A stretch of 64,000 nucleotides of DNA from Pleionea litopenaei. Its GTDB lineage: Bacteria > Pseudomonadota > Gammaproteobacteria > Enterobacterales > Kangiellaceae. Location: assembly GCF_031198435.1 (NCBI RefSeq), contig NZ_CP133548.1:4188001-4252000 (forward strand), in the 5' to 3' direction. Within the stretch, counting starts at the first letter, position 1. Every line of letters begins with the position of its first letter. The translations under genes were made by a program, and so were the position numbers. Under the pieces are notes generated by a model. It worked only from the letters and a program-made list of their open reading frames with translations, ran no database searches and had not been told where the DNA came from. Positions 1 to 9,006 of the stretch are shown here, piece after piece.

Positions 1-337
1 GCTCGGTAAACGCCGTTGGAGAAGAACACTCAATTTGTCCTAGTTCTTGATGGTCGATTTCAAGCGTATAGCGACACGTGTGTTGATGCTTCTCACCGAA
101 GTAGACAAACAATTGGTGTTGATCGTTGCGAAAAGCCACGCTCGCACAGGGGATGATTGCGGCACTTTCTTCACAAAAGGTTGACAGTAAAGATTCGATA
201 TCTAGAGTTTGCTGCAGTTTGAACTGAAGTGCATGTCCCGCAGCTAAAAGGTCGTCCTGATAAGGCGACATGTAGGCGGCAATGTATTCCAGTTTAGTGG
301 CATTGGCATCGATGGTTTTTTGTTTCGCAAGTTCCAT
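1..337 (-). CDS. Putative diguanylate cyclase, N-terminal part only (cut by window edge)
   Basis: The reading frame runs from an ATG at 337 off the left edge, giving 112 residues. The text is soluble, with no signal peptide or membrane segment. An LQQTLDIESLL helix followed by alternating strands looks like the N-terminal GAF-like region that precedes GGDEF domains in some Pseudomonas diguanylate cyclases. The catalytic GGDEF domain would lie outside the window, so the function is inferred only. A cyclase of this kind sits near yciK in Pseudomonas as I remember it, which agrees with the neighbouring gene. The Shine-Dalgarno is weak. It could equally be another GAF-type signalling protein. Confidence 0.45.
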   Translation of the reverse strand, partial: MELAKQKTIDANATKLEYIAAYMSPYQDDLLAAGHALQFKLQQTLDIESLLSTFCEESAAIIPCASVAFRNDQHQLFVYFGEKHQHTCRYTLEIDHQELGQIECSSPTAFTE

Positions 338-572
338 AACGGTGTTTCTCTTCGCATAACTTAGTTTGAGATTATGCGAGATGTATGCCAACTTTGCGTA
401 TGTGTATTAATTTGTTTTAAAACAATAGGTTAGTTGTTATTTTGTTTTTGATGTATGGCTGGAGTCAATTTATTGACGAAAAAAGACAGCCTTTGTGTGA
501 AAGTGTCGGTCGGTGAAGTGTCAATGATCTGGCAGAGTGGCAAGACTCTGCCGGGAGGCATCGCTCGTTCAG

Positions 573-1308
573 TTACCCGTCAAATCGTTGGTTATGAATG
601 TCGAGACTATCATCTGCCATAAGATAGATGTACAAAGGCATCAAGGCTTCTGGGGTTTTTAAGTCGTTCGGATTTTCACCAGGAAATGCCTTGCCGCGCA
701 TGGCTGTGCGAGTCGCACCTGGATTAATGGTATTAATACGTACCGAGGTACCTTCGAGCTCATCGGATAAAACTTGAGCAAGCCCCTTCGGTTGCGAACT
801 TAGACACGGAATAAGCACCCCAGTAGGCTCGGCCTTGGTTTCCCACGCCTGAGCTGGTAAAAATAACCGACGATTGGTCGGCTTTTCTCAACACCGGAAT
901 CAAGTGTTTGGTTAGCAAAAATACGCTGTTGACATTAACCTGCATCACTTGTTGCCAAGTATCATAAGAATATTGTTCGATAGCGGTTAACGTGCCGAGA
1001 ATACTCGCATTGTTAAGAAGACCATCAAGCTTGCCAAATTCTTGCTCGATTTTGTCGGCAATTTGTTGGGCGTGTTCTTCTGATAAATGTTGTAAATCCA
1101 TCGGAATAATTGCGGGCTGTGGCGCTCCGAGGGCTTCGATTTCGTCATACACTTGCTCGAGCTTTTCAGTGGTTCGTCCAAGTAAAATGACTGTCGCACC
1201 ATACTTTGCGTAATGAATGGCGGCTTCACGCCCGATTCCTGCTCCGGCCCCCGTTACTAAAATAACTTTATCTTTGAGGCAGTTATCAGAAGGTTCAAAT
1301 CTTGTCAT
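573..1308 (-). pseudogene. yciK: yciK, short-chain dehydrogenase, interrupted by a +1 frameshift
   Basis: The N-terminal part (1308 to about 787) carries the Rossmann motif TGAGAGIGRE, the NNAS motif and the SDR active site (S, then YSVSK). The C-terminal part (about 786 to 573) continues with LAQVLSDELEG, NPGATRTAMR and MPLYIYLMADDS in a different frame. Reading the run of four C at 783-786 (GGGG in the gene) as three restores one continuous YciK-like protein of normal length. Either the gene is freshly inactivated or the base is a homopolymer sequencing error; everything else is well conserved. YciK-family enzymes are cytoplasmic NAD(P)-dependent oxidoreductases of uncertain substrate. The start chosen is the ATG at 1308, which aligns with the family N-terminus; a GTG lies 12 bases upstream. 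Confidence 0.85.
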
Positions 1309-1439
1309 ATTCAGTTTCACGTGGTCAGTTTAATTCTCTTACAGTTTAACATCGTCATTGACTTCGCAACAATTTTTCAAGGTTATCTTGACTGCAAAAC
1401 TGTTCTTAAGCGTTTTTAAGGCAAACAGGTAAGTAGAGG

Positions 1440-2123
1440 CTACAAGCGGGCAATTTTCCACCACTTTTGAAGCCAACCCGGTTCAAAGAAAAAAGAAGCG
1501 TCTTCGGTCAGATGGTTTCGATTCGTGTTTACCCAAAGTTGAAGCAGCGTGATGTGTGCTCTTATGACTACTTGGTCTTTTGTGATTGAGGATAAACAAC
1601 GTTGCAAGTCTTTTTGGATTTCGTCAGCGTTCATACCAAACTCAATGAGTGTGGCATGTCGTAACGGGTGGTTTCGATTGACTATCGCTTTTCTCAGCAG
1701 CCAGGCGATACCTAATGACGATAACAATGGTTTTTCCAAACTGACATTAGCGGTGGAGTGGGAGTCGAGCAATAACTGCCCAGACTTATGACGGATTAAT
1801 GAAAGTGCTTCATTTTGAGAGTCCACTTGACTGACGGTCAATAAAAGTTGTTGGTATGCGGGCCAAAAGTCTTCAACTAACCAAACATGCAAGGCATGAT
1901 TAAATGGCAGTCCTAAGCTTTTGAGATGAGTTGGGTGAGTTATTTCTTGGTGCCACCAATCGAGTAGCGGAGCGATTGTGCCAGGAGAGGTCTGCAATAA
2001 TGTTTTGTCAAACACGGTGAAAGCCCAAATTAAGCGTTGCGCGACTTCTGGCTGCTTACGTCCAGCTAACCTGATTAATAAGTGCTCATCGTTGCTTTTT
2101 AATTGTGTTGACAGGTTGCTCAA
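1440..2123 (-). CDS. Uncharacterised protein, possibly squalene/phytoene-synthase-like
   Basis: This is a soluble 227-residue protein with no signal peptide. Three stretches recall the squalene/phytoene synthase-like superfamily: an early R..LIWAF.VFD segment, then TIAPLLDWWHQEI (compare the LQWWRDAI-type motif), then LGIAWLLRKAI in the middle. The paired Asp-rich metal-binding motifs of true prenyl synthases are not visible, so catalysis is doubtful. The assignment is weak and rests on motif resemblance. It lies between yciK and pdsO on the same strand, with a terminator behind pdsO separating it from that gene. Confidence 0.5.
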   Translation of the reverse strand: MSNLSTQLKSNDEHLLIRLAGRKQPEVAQRLIWAFTVFDKTLLQTSPGTIAPLLDWWHQEITHPTHLKSLGLPFNHALHVWLVEDFWPAYQQLLLTVSQVDSQNEALSLIRHKSGQLLLDSHSTANVSLEKPLLSSLGIAWLLRKAIVNRNHPLRHATLIEFGMNADEIQKDLQRCLSSITKDQVVIRAHITLLQLWVNTNRNHLTEDASFFFEPGWLQKWWKIARL

Positions 2124-2178
2124 GTGACTGACACCGCTGAATAAAATACCAGTTTAATCAGTCTCTACTACAAGCTCA

Positions 2179-2214
2179 ATAAAAAAGGGTACGGCGATCC
2201 TACTGCTCGTACCC
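2179..2214 (-). terminator. Rho-independent terminator after pdsO
   Basis: Seven-base arms GGGTACG (2187-2193) and CGTACCC (2208-2214) pair. Read on the minus strand, the stem is followed by a run of six T. It lies 38 bases past the pdsO stop. Confidence 0.75.
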
Positions 2215-2251
2215 AATGGGGGGTGAAGACTTGAGACGGTGAGTTGTTTGT

Positions 2252-2932
2252 CTAATTTGCAGCGACTGCGGTTTCTTTATCGGCAAAGAAGCGAACACTG
2301 ACACGGCGCTCTAAAGCATAAGCATCTAAATCACCTTCTGTCGCATTGGTTTTTTGTTCGCCATGTGCTGTCGCAAAAATTCGCTCAGGATTGATTCCGT
2401 TTTTAACCAAAACTTGCTTAACCGTATTGATTCGTTGTTCCGACAAAGCTTGGTTGTTTTGTTCTGAGCCACGCGGATCGGCAAAGCCATCCAGCTTAAT
2501 TGCAAGTGCAGGATAACGTTTTAGAAACTCAGCTAATTGCGTTAGTTTTTTCTGGTCCGAGGGTGATAAGTCGGTCATGGCGGTATGGAACAATAAGTCC
2601 ATTTGTAAGCGATCCGAGGCTTCGACAGTTTGTTGGTTGGTCATATCATTGAGTTCCACTTTTAGTTGGCTAACTTGTTCCGTCAGGTGATGGTTTTGGT
2701 TGTTGGCTTGAGTTAACTGATGTTCAAACTCTTTAGACTCATTCACTTCATTTCCTAGTAAGCCCCCAAAGACGGCACCTAGAATAAAACCAACGGGTCC
2801 ACCAGCCGCTGCTCCAACCAAAGCTCCACTGGCAACGCCAACATTTTGTTCGGTACTTGCTGGCTCAACGGCATAAACAGAGTTAACCACCAAAGTTGAC
2901 GCTAGTACGGTTGTCGTGATTAATTTTTTCAT
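2252..2932 (-). CDS. pdsO: Sortase-system-associated OmpA-like protein PdsO
   Basis: The 226-residue protein has a signal peptide ending near VYA (about residue 21). A glycine-zipper stretch (about 33-62, GALVGAAAGGPVGF) follows, then a coiled-coil region rich in Gln/Asn, then a C-terminal OmpA peptidoglycan-binding domain (about 105-215, with DGFADPRGSEQNN and a final ERRVSVRF). This architecture next to a PdsR-type regulator and PdsS-type kinase matches PdsO of the proteobacterial dedicated sortase system. It probably sits in the periplasm or outer membrane bound to peptidoglycan. It is transcribed divergently from pdsR. No sortase or substrate gene is found next to it, which is atypical. 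Confidence 0.8.
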   Translation of the reverse strand: MKKLITTTVLASTLVVNSVYAVEPASTEQNVGVASGALVGAAAGGPVGFILGAVFGGLLGNEVNESKEFEHQLTQANNQNHHLTEQVSQLKVELNDMTNQQTVEASDRLQMDLLFHTAMTDLSPSDQKKLTQLAEFLKRYPALAIKLDGFADPRGSEQNNQALSEQRINTVKQVLVKNGINPERIFATAHGEQKTNATEGDLDAYALERRVSVRFFADKETAVAAN

Positions 2933-3335
2933 TTTTCATTCCTCATAAAGTCATAAATACGGTTTTATTGTTCACTTCCCTTAGAAGGGCCATCCCTGGC
3001 AATAAAAGCTACTGAGTAGTAGCTGCTTGCTACGGGAAGTGTCCGCGTTGGACACAATGCTATTAAACCGAGACTATCGGGCGTTTTGATGGTCGAAAAA
3101 TGATGAACCTAACAGCAAATATGGCAAAAATGTGGCGATAGAGAATTTTGGTGGTGACTGGACGCTGTGACGAGGATATTGAATAATAGCGAAGCGTATT
3201 GAGGAAGCTCGTGGTGAAGCTTTATCTGCGAGGGACTTGCCGGCCATGTTGCGTGTTTATCTCTTTAATCTAAACAAAGGTAGATAGAGCTCAAGCGAGA
3301 CGGACGATTGAATAAGAAGAGTGTGAGCAAAAATT
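2933..3335. promoter_or_regulatory. Divergent pdsO/pdsR intergenic region with two inverted repeats
   Basis: These 403 bases hold no gene. Two perfect inverted repeats lie close together. One is AGCTACT-GAGT-AGTAGCT at 3007-3024; the other is GTGTCC-N5-GGACAC at 3039-3055. They sit 75 bases upstream of the pdsO start and about 280 bases upstream of pdsR, so operators for an autoregulatory response regulator are plausible. No convincing -35/-10 pair was identified on either strand. Confidence 0.5.
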
Positions 3336-4025
3336 ATGGGTAAGAGAGTCGTATTAGTCGAAGATGAACCAGCGATTCGCGAGAACTATACGCTCGCATT
3401 GTCGAAACGCGGGTATGAAGTAACCGCTTTTTCTAGTGTTGAAGAAGCACAACAGGGTATGACTGATAGGCTTCCTGAACTCGCGATTCTCGATGTGGCG
3501 CTCAACGATGAACCTGAAGGTGGTTTCAAACTTTGCCAATGGCTGCGACAGCGTTCTAGTACTATGCCGATCATGTTTTTAACGGCGTTAGACTCAGACT
3601 TTGATGTGATCTCTGGGTTGCGATTAGGAGCCGATGACTATGTGACCAAAGATATTAGTTTGCCGCATTTTATGGCTAGAGTTGCCGCGCTATTGAGACG
3701 AGTCGCTGCTTTGAACAGTGCGACTTCGGAAGAGGATTTACTTAAGGTCGAGCAGTTAACCCTCGATCTTGAGCGTATTAAAGCGTATTGGAAAGAACAA
3801 ACCGTCGATCTAACCTTGACCGAATTCTGGATGATTCATGCTTTGGCAAAAATGCCTGGCCATGTTAAGACACGTGATCAACTCATGGATACCGCAAATG
3901 TTGTCGTGGACGACTCTACCATTACGTCGCATGTAAAAAGAATACGCAAAAAATTTATGCAAATTGACGCTGACTTCGATCGAATCGATACCGTTTATGG
4001 AATGGGGTATCGATGGAAAAGCTAA
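3336..4025 (+). CDS. pdsR: Response regulator PdsR (OmpR family)
   Basis: The 229-residue regulator has an N-terminal receiver domain with the acidic pocket E9-D10, phospho-acceptor D53 (LAILDVAL) and a conserved lysine in the YVTKD loop. A C-terminal winged helix (about 130-229) ends in the DTVYGMGYRW signature. It overlaps the following kinase gene by 13 bases, so the two are translationally coupled. The pairing with a CBM9-like sensor kinase and a divergent PdsO identifies it as the regulator of the dedicated sortase system rather than a generic OmpR protein. It likely controls pdsO and the sortase substrate genes, wherever those lie. Confidence 0.8.
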   Translation: MGKRVVLVEDEPAIRENYTLALSKRGYEVTAFSSVEEAQQGMTDRLPELAILDVALNDEPEGGFKLCQWLRQRSSTMPIMFLTALDSDFDVISGLRLGADDYVTKDISLPHFMARVAALLRRVAALNSATSEEDLLKVEQLTLDLERIKAYWKEQTVDLTLTEFWMIHALAKMPGHVKTRDQLMDTANVVVDDSTITSHVKRIRKKFMQIDADFDRIDTVYGMGYRWKS

Positions 4026-6145
4026 AGACTCGGTTCTGGAACCTTCGTCGAAAGCTTTATCTATTTTCGATTACGTTGTTAATCATTCCTTTTTTCAGCG
4101 TGACTTTTTTAAAGCAATTAGAAGCCGTATTCACAGAGAATATGTTGCGTGGTCTAGAGAAATATACATCGGCTATTGCATTTGCAGTGCAATCGTCAGT
4201 TCCTCAGTCTTTTGATGCTAAAAATACCAAGTTAACGAGCCTCTCTTCTTCTGAACCTCCTTTGTACGTAGCAACCATTGATCGAACAATACTCGTGGAT
4301 GGTTTTTCTGATGATTGGTCGAGTTTGCGAGGATTTGAGCTAGCGCCAGTAGACGATGGCTTAACGGTATCGGCTGCATCGGATCAAAAGTATTTGTATT
4401 TACTCATTGAAGTCAGTGACTCCAAAGTTGTTTATCGGGAATACGTTGATCTTTATCAGTTCAGTGATTCGCTAGAAGTCACTTTAGAAAACGCTGCTCA
4501 AGATAGAGTGAATTTATTATTTGCTCCGGTTGCCGTAGGGAAGGTTAACCCTCTGGTACAATCGAATACCGCCAATGGCTTTTGGGTTTCATCCGCTTTT
4601 TGGCAGCAAACACCCGACGGTTACGCGTTAGAAATAAAGATACCTTTCGCTAACAACTGGCAAAGATTGGGAGTAAAAGTACAAAACTTCACGAATGAAC
4701 AGCGGGTGGTAGAAACTAAGAAAAGTTACCACGAACACTTGAACCCGATGCAGTGGCCAAGCGTTGAGCTGGTTTCAGCATTGGCGCAATTAGACGTTGG
4801 CTCAGGCCAAAGAGTTTGGGTGCTCGATCAACAAGGCAATGTGAAAGCTCGACGTGGAAATCTTGAAACAGAGTTACCAATGGCGAGAGTTAATCCATTA
4901 ATTCATTTTTTGTTGTCGCCCCCATTATCCGATTTTACCGATCCGCGAGCTCGGACCATTTCTTGGCAACATCCATTGGTCAACAAAGCACTTCAGGGAG
5001 TTACCGGGAGCGATTTAGAAGCGTTCGAACAGTCATCAACCGCTATCGCAATGGTCGCGACTCCACTATGGCGTGATGACAAAGTCGTTGGAACTATCAT
5101 TGTTGAAGAAACTGTAGCCGCTGTTCAATTGATGCAGCAAGAAGCTTTGAATGTATTTATCAATACTGTGTTTGTGGTGCTCTTTGTGGTCATTATCATG
5201 CTAATTATTTTAGCGTCTCGGTTTACTCAAAGAATCATGCGTTTAAATCGCCAGGCTTCACTCGCCGTTGATCGCTTTGGTCGAGTCCGAGAAAAGATAA
5301 CGCCTGAATTTACCGCCGATGAAATTGGCGACTTAAGCCAGAGCTTTGCTTCTATGACGCAGCGGCTAAGTGATTATCATGAGTACTTAGAAAAACTGGC
5401 CTCGCGTCTGAGTCATGAGTTGAGAACGCCAATAGCGGTTATTCGCTCATCGGTAGACACGATAGCAATGTCGGATGATGAATCAATACAGCCAGCGGTA
5501 AAACATGCTCAAGATGGTGTTCAACGATTGAGCCAAATGATCACTCGAATGCGCGAAGCGGCACGAATGGAACAAAGCGTGTTGCAAGTTGCATTAGTCC
5601 CTCTCAGTATTGATAAATTTCTTAAAGACTATTTAAGTGCCGTTCAAGGAGTGTTTGAAGATCATCCATTGAAACTTGAATTATCGGGTGAGCCATTTAA
5701 GGTCTTAGCCGCAGAAGAGCTCATTGCACAATTAATGGATAAGCTGTTAAGTAACGCAAAAGACTTTGCTGTTTCAGGAACGCCAATCGAGGTCAAGTTG
5801 AATTTCCAGAGAAATGAACTCCTATTAGGCGTTTTCAATCAGGGAGAACCTTTACCCGACTTGTCCGAGCGTGAGCTCTTTTCATCCATGGTTTCTCAGC
5901 GCTCGCAGGAGCACCGAGATCATACCCAGACCCATATGGGGTTAGGGTTGTACCTTGTTCGGCTGATTGCTGAACATTGCCAAGGACGGTATTTTGCTCG
6001 AAACTGGAGCGGTGATTTGAGTGCTTGGAGCGCATTAGCCAGTCAGGACGATAAAAAGGTCGTAACCGAAAGTGCATTGACCCGTGATGAGCTAAAGTCA
6101 TCGATTTGCGGAGTAGTTATCGGTGTTTCACTGAACCGATATTAG
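4013..6145 (+). CDS. pdsS: Sensor histidine kinase PdsS
   Basis: The 710-residue membrane kinase has an N-terminal membrane segment (about 15-35) and a large periplasmic sensor. The sensor contains a CBM9/DOMON-like beta sandwich (about 85-220: ILVDGFSDDW, YLYLLIEV, GYALEIKIPF). A second membrane segment (about 380-402), HAMP, HisKA with phospho-acceptor H468 in SHELRTP and an HATPase domain (MGLGLYLVR) follow. A carbohydrate-binding-like sensor domain is typical of the dedicated sortase system kinase, and the length agrees with that family. The start overlaps the end of pdsR. What it senses is unknown; a cell-surface glycan is a reasonable guess. Confidence 0.8.
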   Translation: MEKLKTRFWNLRRKLYLFSITLLIIPFFSVTFLKQLEAVFTENMLRGLEKYTSAIAFAVQSSVPQSFDAKNTKLTSLSSSEPPLYVATIDRTILVDGFSDDWSSLRGFELAPVDDGLTVSAASDQKYLYLLIEVSDSKVVYREYVDLYQFSDSLEVTLENAAQDRVNLLFAPVAVGKVNPLVQSNTANGFWVSSAFWQQTPDGYALEIKIPFANNWQRLGVKVQNFTNEQRVVETKKSYHEHLNPMQWPSVELVSALAQLDVGSGQRVWVLDQQGNVKARRGNLETELPMARVNPLIHFLLSPPLSDFTDPRARTISWQHPLVNKALQGVTGSDLEAFEQSSTAIAMVATPLWRDDKVVGTIIVEETVAAVQLMQQEALNVFINTVFVVLFVVIIMLIILASRFTQRIMRLNRQASLAVDRFGRVREKITPEFTADEIGDLSQSFASMTQRLSDYHEYLEKLASRLSHELRTPIAVIRSSVDTIAMSDDESIQPAVKHAQDGVQRLSQMITRMREAARMEQSVLQVALVPLSIDKFLKDYLSAVQGVFEDHPLKLELSGEPFKVLAAEELIAQLMDKLLSNAKDFAVSGTPIEVKLNFQRNELLLGVFNQGEPLPDLSERELFSSMVSQRSQEHRDHTQTHMGLGLYLVRLIAEHCQGRYFARNWSGDLSAWSALASQDDKKVVTESALTRDELKSSICGVVIGVSLNRY

Positions 6146-6265
6146 CACTAATAACTTTTAGCTAATTAAACGGTTGAAATATTTAATTTGTGACTGGCGT
6201 CTTCATCCGACTGTTAGTTACAATATTGAGTATTGAAGCTATCGATTACGAGTTTGGAGAGAGTT

Positions 6266-7459
6266 ATGTTTTCCCGGTTACCTAAATTACCCGCAGACCC
6301 ACTATTAGGGTTAATTGGCCTTTATCGAGATGATACCAATCCAAATAAAGTTGATTTAGGCGTCGGCGTTTACCGTGATGAACAAGGGCACACGGCCATA
6401 ATGACGTCGGTACAAAAAGCCCAACAAATTCATTTAGAAACTGAAGATTCGAAAACCTACATTGGGCCCGTCGGTGTACCCGGCTTCGTTAACGGAATTA
6501 AATCGTTGGTATTGGGAGCGCAAGCACAGGCTGTTACCGATGGTCGAATCGCAGCCATTCAGACTCCAGGTGGCTGTGGCGCATTACGGGTAGCGGCGGA
6601 ATTTATCCACCGATTAGATAAAGACATGACGGTATGGGTGAGTGATCCAACATGGGCGAATCATGTTCCATTGATTCGTTCTGCAGGGTTAGAAATTAAA
6701 TCTTATCCCTATTTCGATGCAGCGACCGGAGATGTCGATTATGAAAAAATGGATCAACAACTGGCGCAATTAGGTCCAAAAGACGTGGTGTTACTGCACG
6801 GTTGCTGCCACAACCCAACCGGTGCTGACTTGTCATTCGAACATTGGCAACGAATCACTGAGCGAGCGAATCAACAAGGTTTCCTTCCGTTCGTCGACAT
6901 TGCTTATCAAGGATTAGGGGATGGGTTAGACGATGACGTAAAAGGCGTTCGCTGGCTCTCTGAGAACGTCAAAGAGATGATCATTGCGACGTCGTGTAGC
7001 AAGAACTTTGGTCTTTATCGCGAGCGAACGGGTTGCTTAATGGTTCAAGCTGAAAATAAACAGCAAGCTGAGGCAATGCAAACTCAGGTTCAGGACTTAG
7101 CACGAGCGAATTATTCGATGTCTCCTGCTTACGGCGGTTTTTTAGTTGACACAATTTTACATAACGATGCCTTACGGGCGGAATGGCAGCAAGAATTGGC
7201 GAACATGGCTACTCGAGTCAAGGCGCTCAGAGCGGGCTTGCTTGAGCAAATTAATGCACAAGGAATCGATAAAGACTTTAGCTTTATTACTCGACAAAAA
7301 GGCATGTTTTCTTATTTAGGTATTAATCCAGAACAAGTAAAAAGAATGCGAGAAGAGTTCAGTATTTACATGGCCGATTCTAGTCGAGTCAATATTGCTG
7401 GTTTGAACACGCATTGTCTTGAATATGTTGCAAGCTCATTGAAAAAAGTGTGTGGGTAA
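6266..7459 (+). CDS. Aspartate/aromatic amino acid aminotransferase (class I)
   Basis: This 397-residue PLP enzyme is of the AspC/TyrB family, exchanging amino groups between aspartate or aromatic amino acids and 2-oxoglutarate in the cytoplasm. Visible family marks are VDLGVGVYRDE near the start, QTPGGCGALR, WVSDPTWANH, HGCCHNPTGAD, the AYQG turn and the PLP lysine in SCSKNFGLYRER. The ATG at 6266 is preceded by GGAGAGAG and matches the family N-terminus; an upstream TTG at 6233 has no ribosome site. Substrate preference cannot be decided by eye, since it resembles both AspC and TyrB. In Pseudomonas a tyrB gene lies near uvrB; here uvrB is 40 kb away. Confidence 0.9.
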   Translation: MFSRLPKLPADPLLGLIGLYRDDTNPNKVDLGVGVYRDEQGHTAIMTSVQKAQQIHLETEDSKTYIGPVGVPGFVNGIKSLVLGAQAQAVTDGRIAAIQTPGGCGALRVAAEFIHRLDKDMTVWVSDPTWANHVPLIRSAGLEIKSYPYFDAATGDVDYEKMDQQLAQLGPKDVVLLHGCCHNPTGADLSFEHWQRITERANQQGFLPFVDIAYQGLGDGLDDDVKGVRWLSENVKEMIIATSCSKNFGLYRERTGCLMVQAENKQQAEAMQTQVQDLARANYSMSPAYGGFLVDTILHNDALRAEWQQELANMATRVKALRAGLLEQINAQGIDKDFSFITRQKGMFSYLGINPEQVKRMREEFSIYMADSSRVNIAGLNTHCLEYVASSLKKVCG

Positions 7460-7466
7460 AGTTGAA

Positions 7467-7493
7467 CGGCGTCTTGTTAAGGATGAGACGCCG
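7467..7493. terminator. Probable bidirectional terminator between aminotransferase and mupP
   Basis: Eight-base perfect arms, CGGCGTCT (7467-7474) and AGACGCCG (7486-7493), lie between two converging genes. The following tract is only T-rich (TACTTTAATTT), so strength is uncertain. Confidence 0.5.
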
Positions 7494-7538
7494 TACTTTA
7501 ATTTATTTAACAGCGTTCATAAAACTCACAAATAGTCG

Positions 7539-8222
7539 CTATTTCAACAATTCTTTTACCGCATTGTAAAATGCGTCAGGCGAAGTAAACGCTGAGTCAA
7601 ATGCCCATTTGCTCGGGTCCTCTTGCTCTGGAATGTATCCCCATAAAGCAGCGATGGCGGTCATTCCTGCCGCTTTCGCAGCAATCATGTCGCGTTCATC
7701 ATCACCAACATAAAAGCAATCTTCAGGAGCTATTTCAAGCTGTTTACTGGCTTCAAGCAGCGGCATTGGATGAGGCTTTTTTTCAGAGAAGGTGTCGCCA
7801 CTGAACACAACTGCAGGCGGGCAATGAAACTCAAGTTTTGGTAGGAGTAGGTCGGTTAAAAAGGCTGGCTTATTGGTAATAATTCCCCAGCAGATATTAA
7901 CGCGATGAATCTCTGCAAGAAAGTCATTAAGCGGCTCAAAAATACGCGTATGACGGCAAATATTTCGTTGATAAAGTGTTAAAAAACGTTCGCGCAAAGG
8001 TCGATAGTCGGAATGACTTTCATCGATACTGAAACCCAGTTTTAACAGTCCTGGGGCTCCTTTAGAAACCCATGGACGAATGGTATCGTAACTTAAAGCA
8101 CTTCGTCCTTGAGCAATCAATAATTCATTAAGTGCGAAGGCGAGATCTGGGCCTGTATCAGCCAAAGTACCGTCAAGATCAAACAAGACGGCTTTAGGTT
8201 TATATAGTTTACTGCTTGTCAT
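7539..8222 (-). CDS. mupP: HAD phosphatase, N-acetylmuramate 6-phosphate phosphatase MupP (or phosphoglycolate phosphatase)
   Basis: The 227-residue HAD hydrolase shows motif I DLDGTLADT, motif II in the ITNKP segment, the motif III lysine and motif IV GDDERD. Position directly after ubiG and the WGIITNKP and LWGYIP stretches favour MupP, which removes phosphate from MurNAc-6-P in the anhMurNAc peptidoglycan recycling route described in Pseudomonas. The sequence also fits the Gph family. The start at 8222 fits the family N-terminus and avoids an odd extension; an ATG at 8264 would overlap ubiG by 22 bases. Ribosome sites are weak for both. Confidence 0.75.
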   Translation of the reverse strand: MTSSKLYKPKAVLFDLDGTLADTGPDLAFALNELLIAQGRSALSYDTIRPWVSKGAPGLLKLGFSIDESHSDYRPLRERFLTLYQRNICRHTRIFEPLNDFLAEIHRVNICWGIITNKPAFLTDLLLPKLEFHCPPAVVFSGDTFSEKKPHPMPLLEASKQLEIAPEDCFYVGDDERDMIAAKAAGMTAIAALWGYIPEQEDPSKWAFDSAFTSPDAFYNAVKELLK

Positions 8223-8242
8223 AATTGTCTGCTTTTTTATGG

Positions 8243-8950
8243 TTAAGCGACTCGATAGTGACATAAGTAATTAACGTCGACATTGCTGTTAGACAACCAA
8301 TAGTTTTTGGTTAAAGGGTTATAGTGCATACCTGTCATATCTTTTAGTTCAAGTCCCGACTGGCGCGCCCAACGATCGAGTTCCGATGGTCGGATAAACT
8401 TTGCATACTCGTGCGTGCCTTTGGGTAACATTTTTAACAAATATTCTGCGCCGACGATAGCGAACATAAAACTTTTGGGGTTGCGATTGATGGTTGAAAA
8501 AAATACATGCCCATCGGGTTTTACAAGCGTTCGGCAAGCCTTAATGACGGAGGAAGGATCTGGCACATGCTCGAGCATTTCGAGTGAAGTGACTATGTCA
8601 AATTGACCGGCATGTGTTGTCGCTAGTTGTTCGGCAGTGATTTGTTGGTAGTCAACAGATTGGCCAGAATCTAATTGATGAAGTTTGGCGACATTTAATG
8701 GCGCTTCGCCCATATCAATACCCATGACTTCGGCTCCGGCTTGCGCTAACGCGTCACTTAAAATGCCGCCACCACAACCAATGTCCAAGACTTTCTTACC
8801 ACGCACGCCACCGGTATGTTTTTCAATATAATCGACGCGTAAAGGGTTGATGTCGTGAAGAGGCTTAAATTCGCTGGTTTTATCCCACCAACGCTCGGCG
8901 AGCGCTTCAAACTTTTTAATTTCTGCATGATCGACGTTTGCTTGGGTCAT
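8243..8950 (-). CDS. ubiG: Ubiquinone biosynthesis O-methyltransferase UbiG
   Basis: The 235-residue SAM methyltransferase has the family start ([19 protein letters not shown]), motif [13 protein letters not shown], a following acidic residue in GIDMG, and the EMLEHVPDP post-motif. The ending [10 protein letters not shown] and [12 protein letters not shown] is characteristic of UbiG, which performs both O-methylation steps of ubiquinone synthesis at the membrane face. It sits between mtaD and mupP on the same strand with short gaps, an order known from Pseudomonas. Confidence 0.95.
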   Translation of the reverse strand: MTQANVDHAEIKKFEALAERWWDKTSEFKPLHDINPLRVDYIEKHTGGVRGKKVLDIGCGGGILSDALAQAGAEVMGIDMGEAPLNVAKLHQLDSGQSVDYQQITAEQLATTHAGQFDIVTSLEMLEHVPDPSSVIKACRTLVKPDGHVFFSTINRNPKSFMFAIVGAEYLLKMLPKGTHEYAKFIRPSELDRWARQSGLELKDMTGMHYNPLTKNYWLSNSNVDVNYLCHYRVA

Positions 8951-9006
8951 GATGATCTCTCTAAAGATTTTTACTTAAACAGTCTCAGGTATCGATAAAT
9001 ACATTT

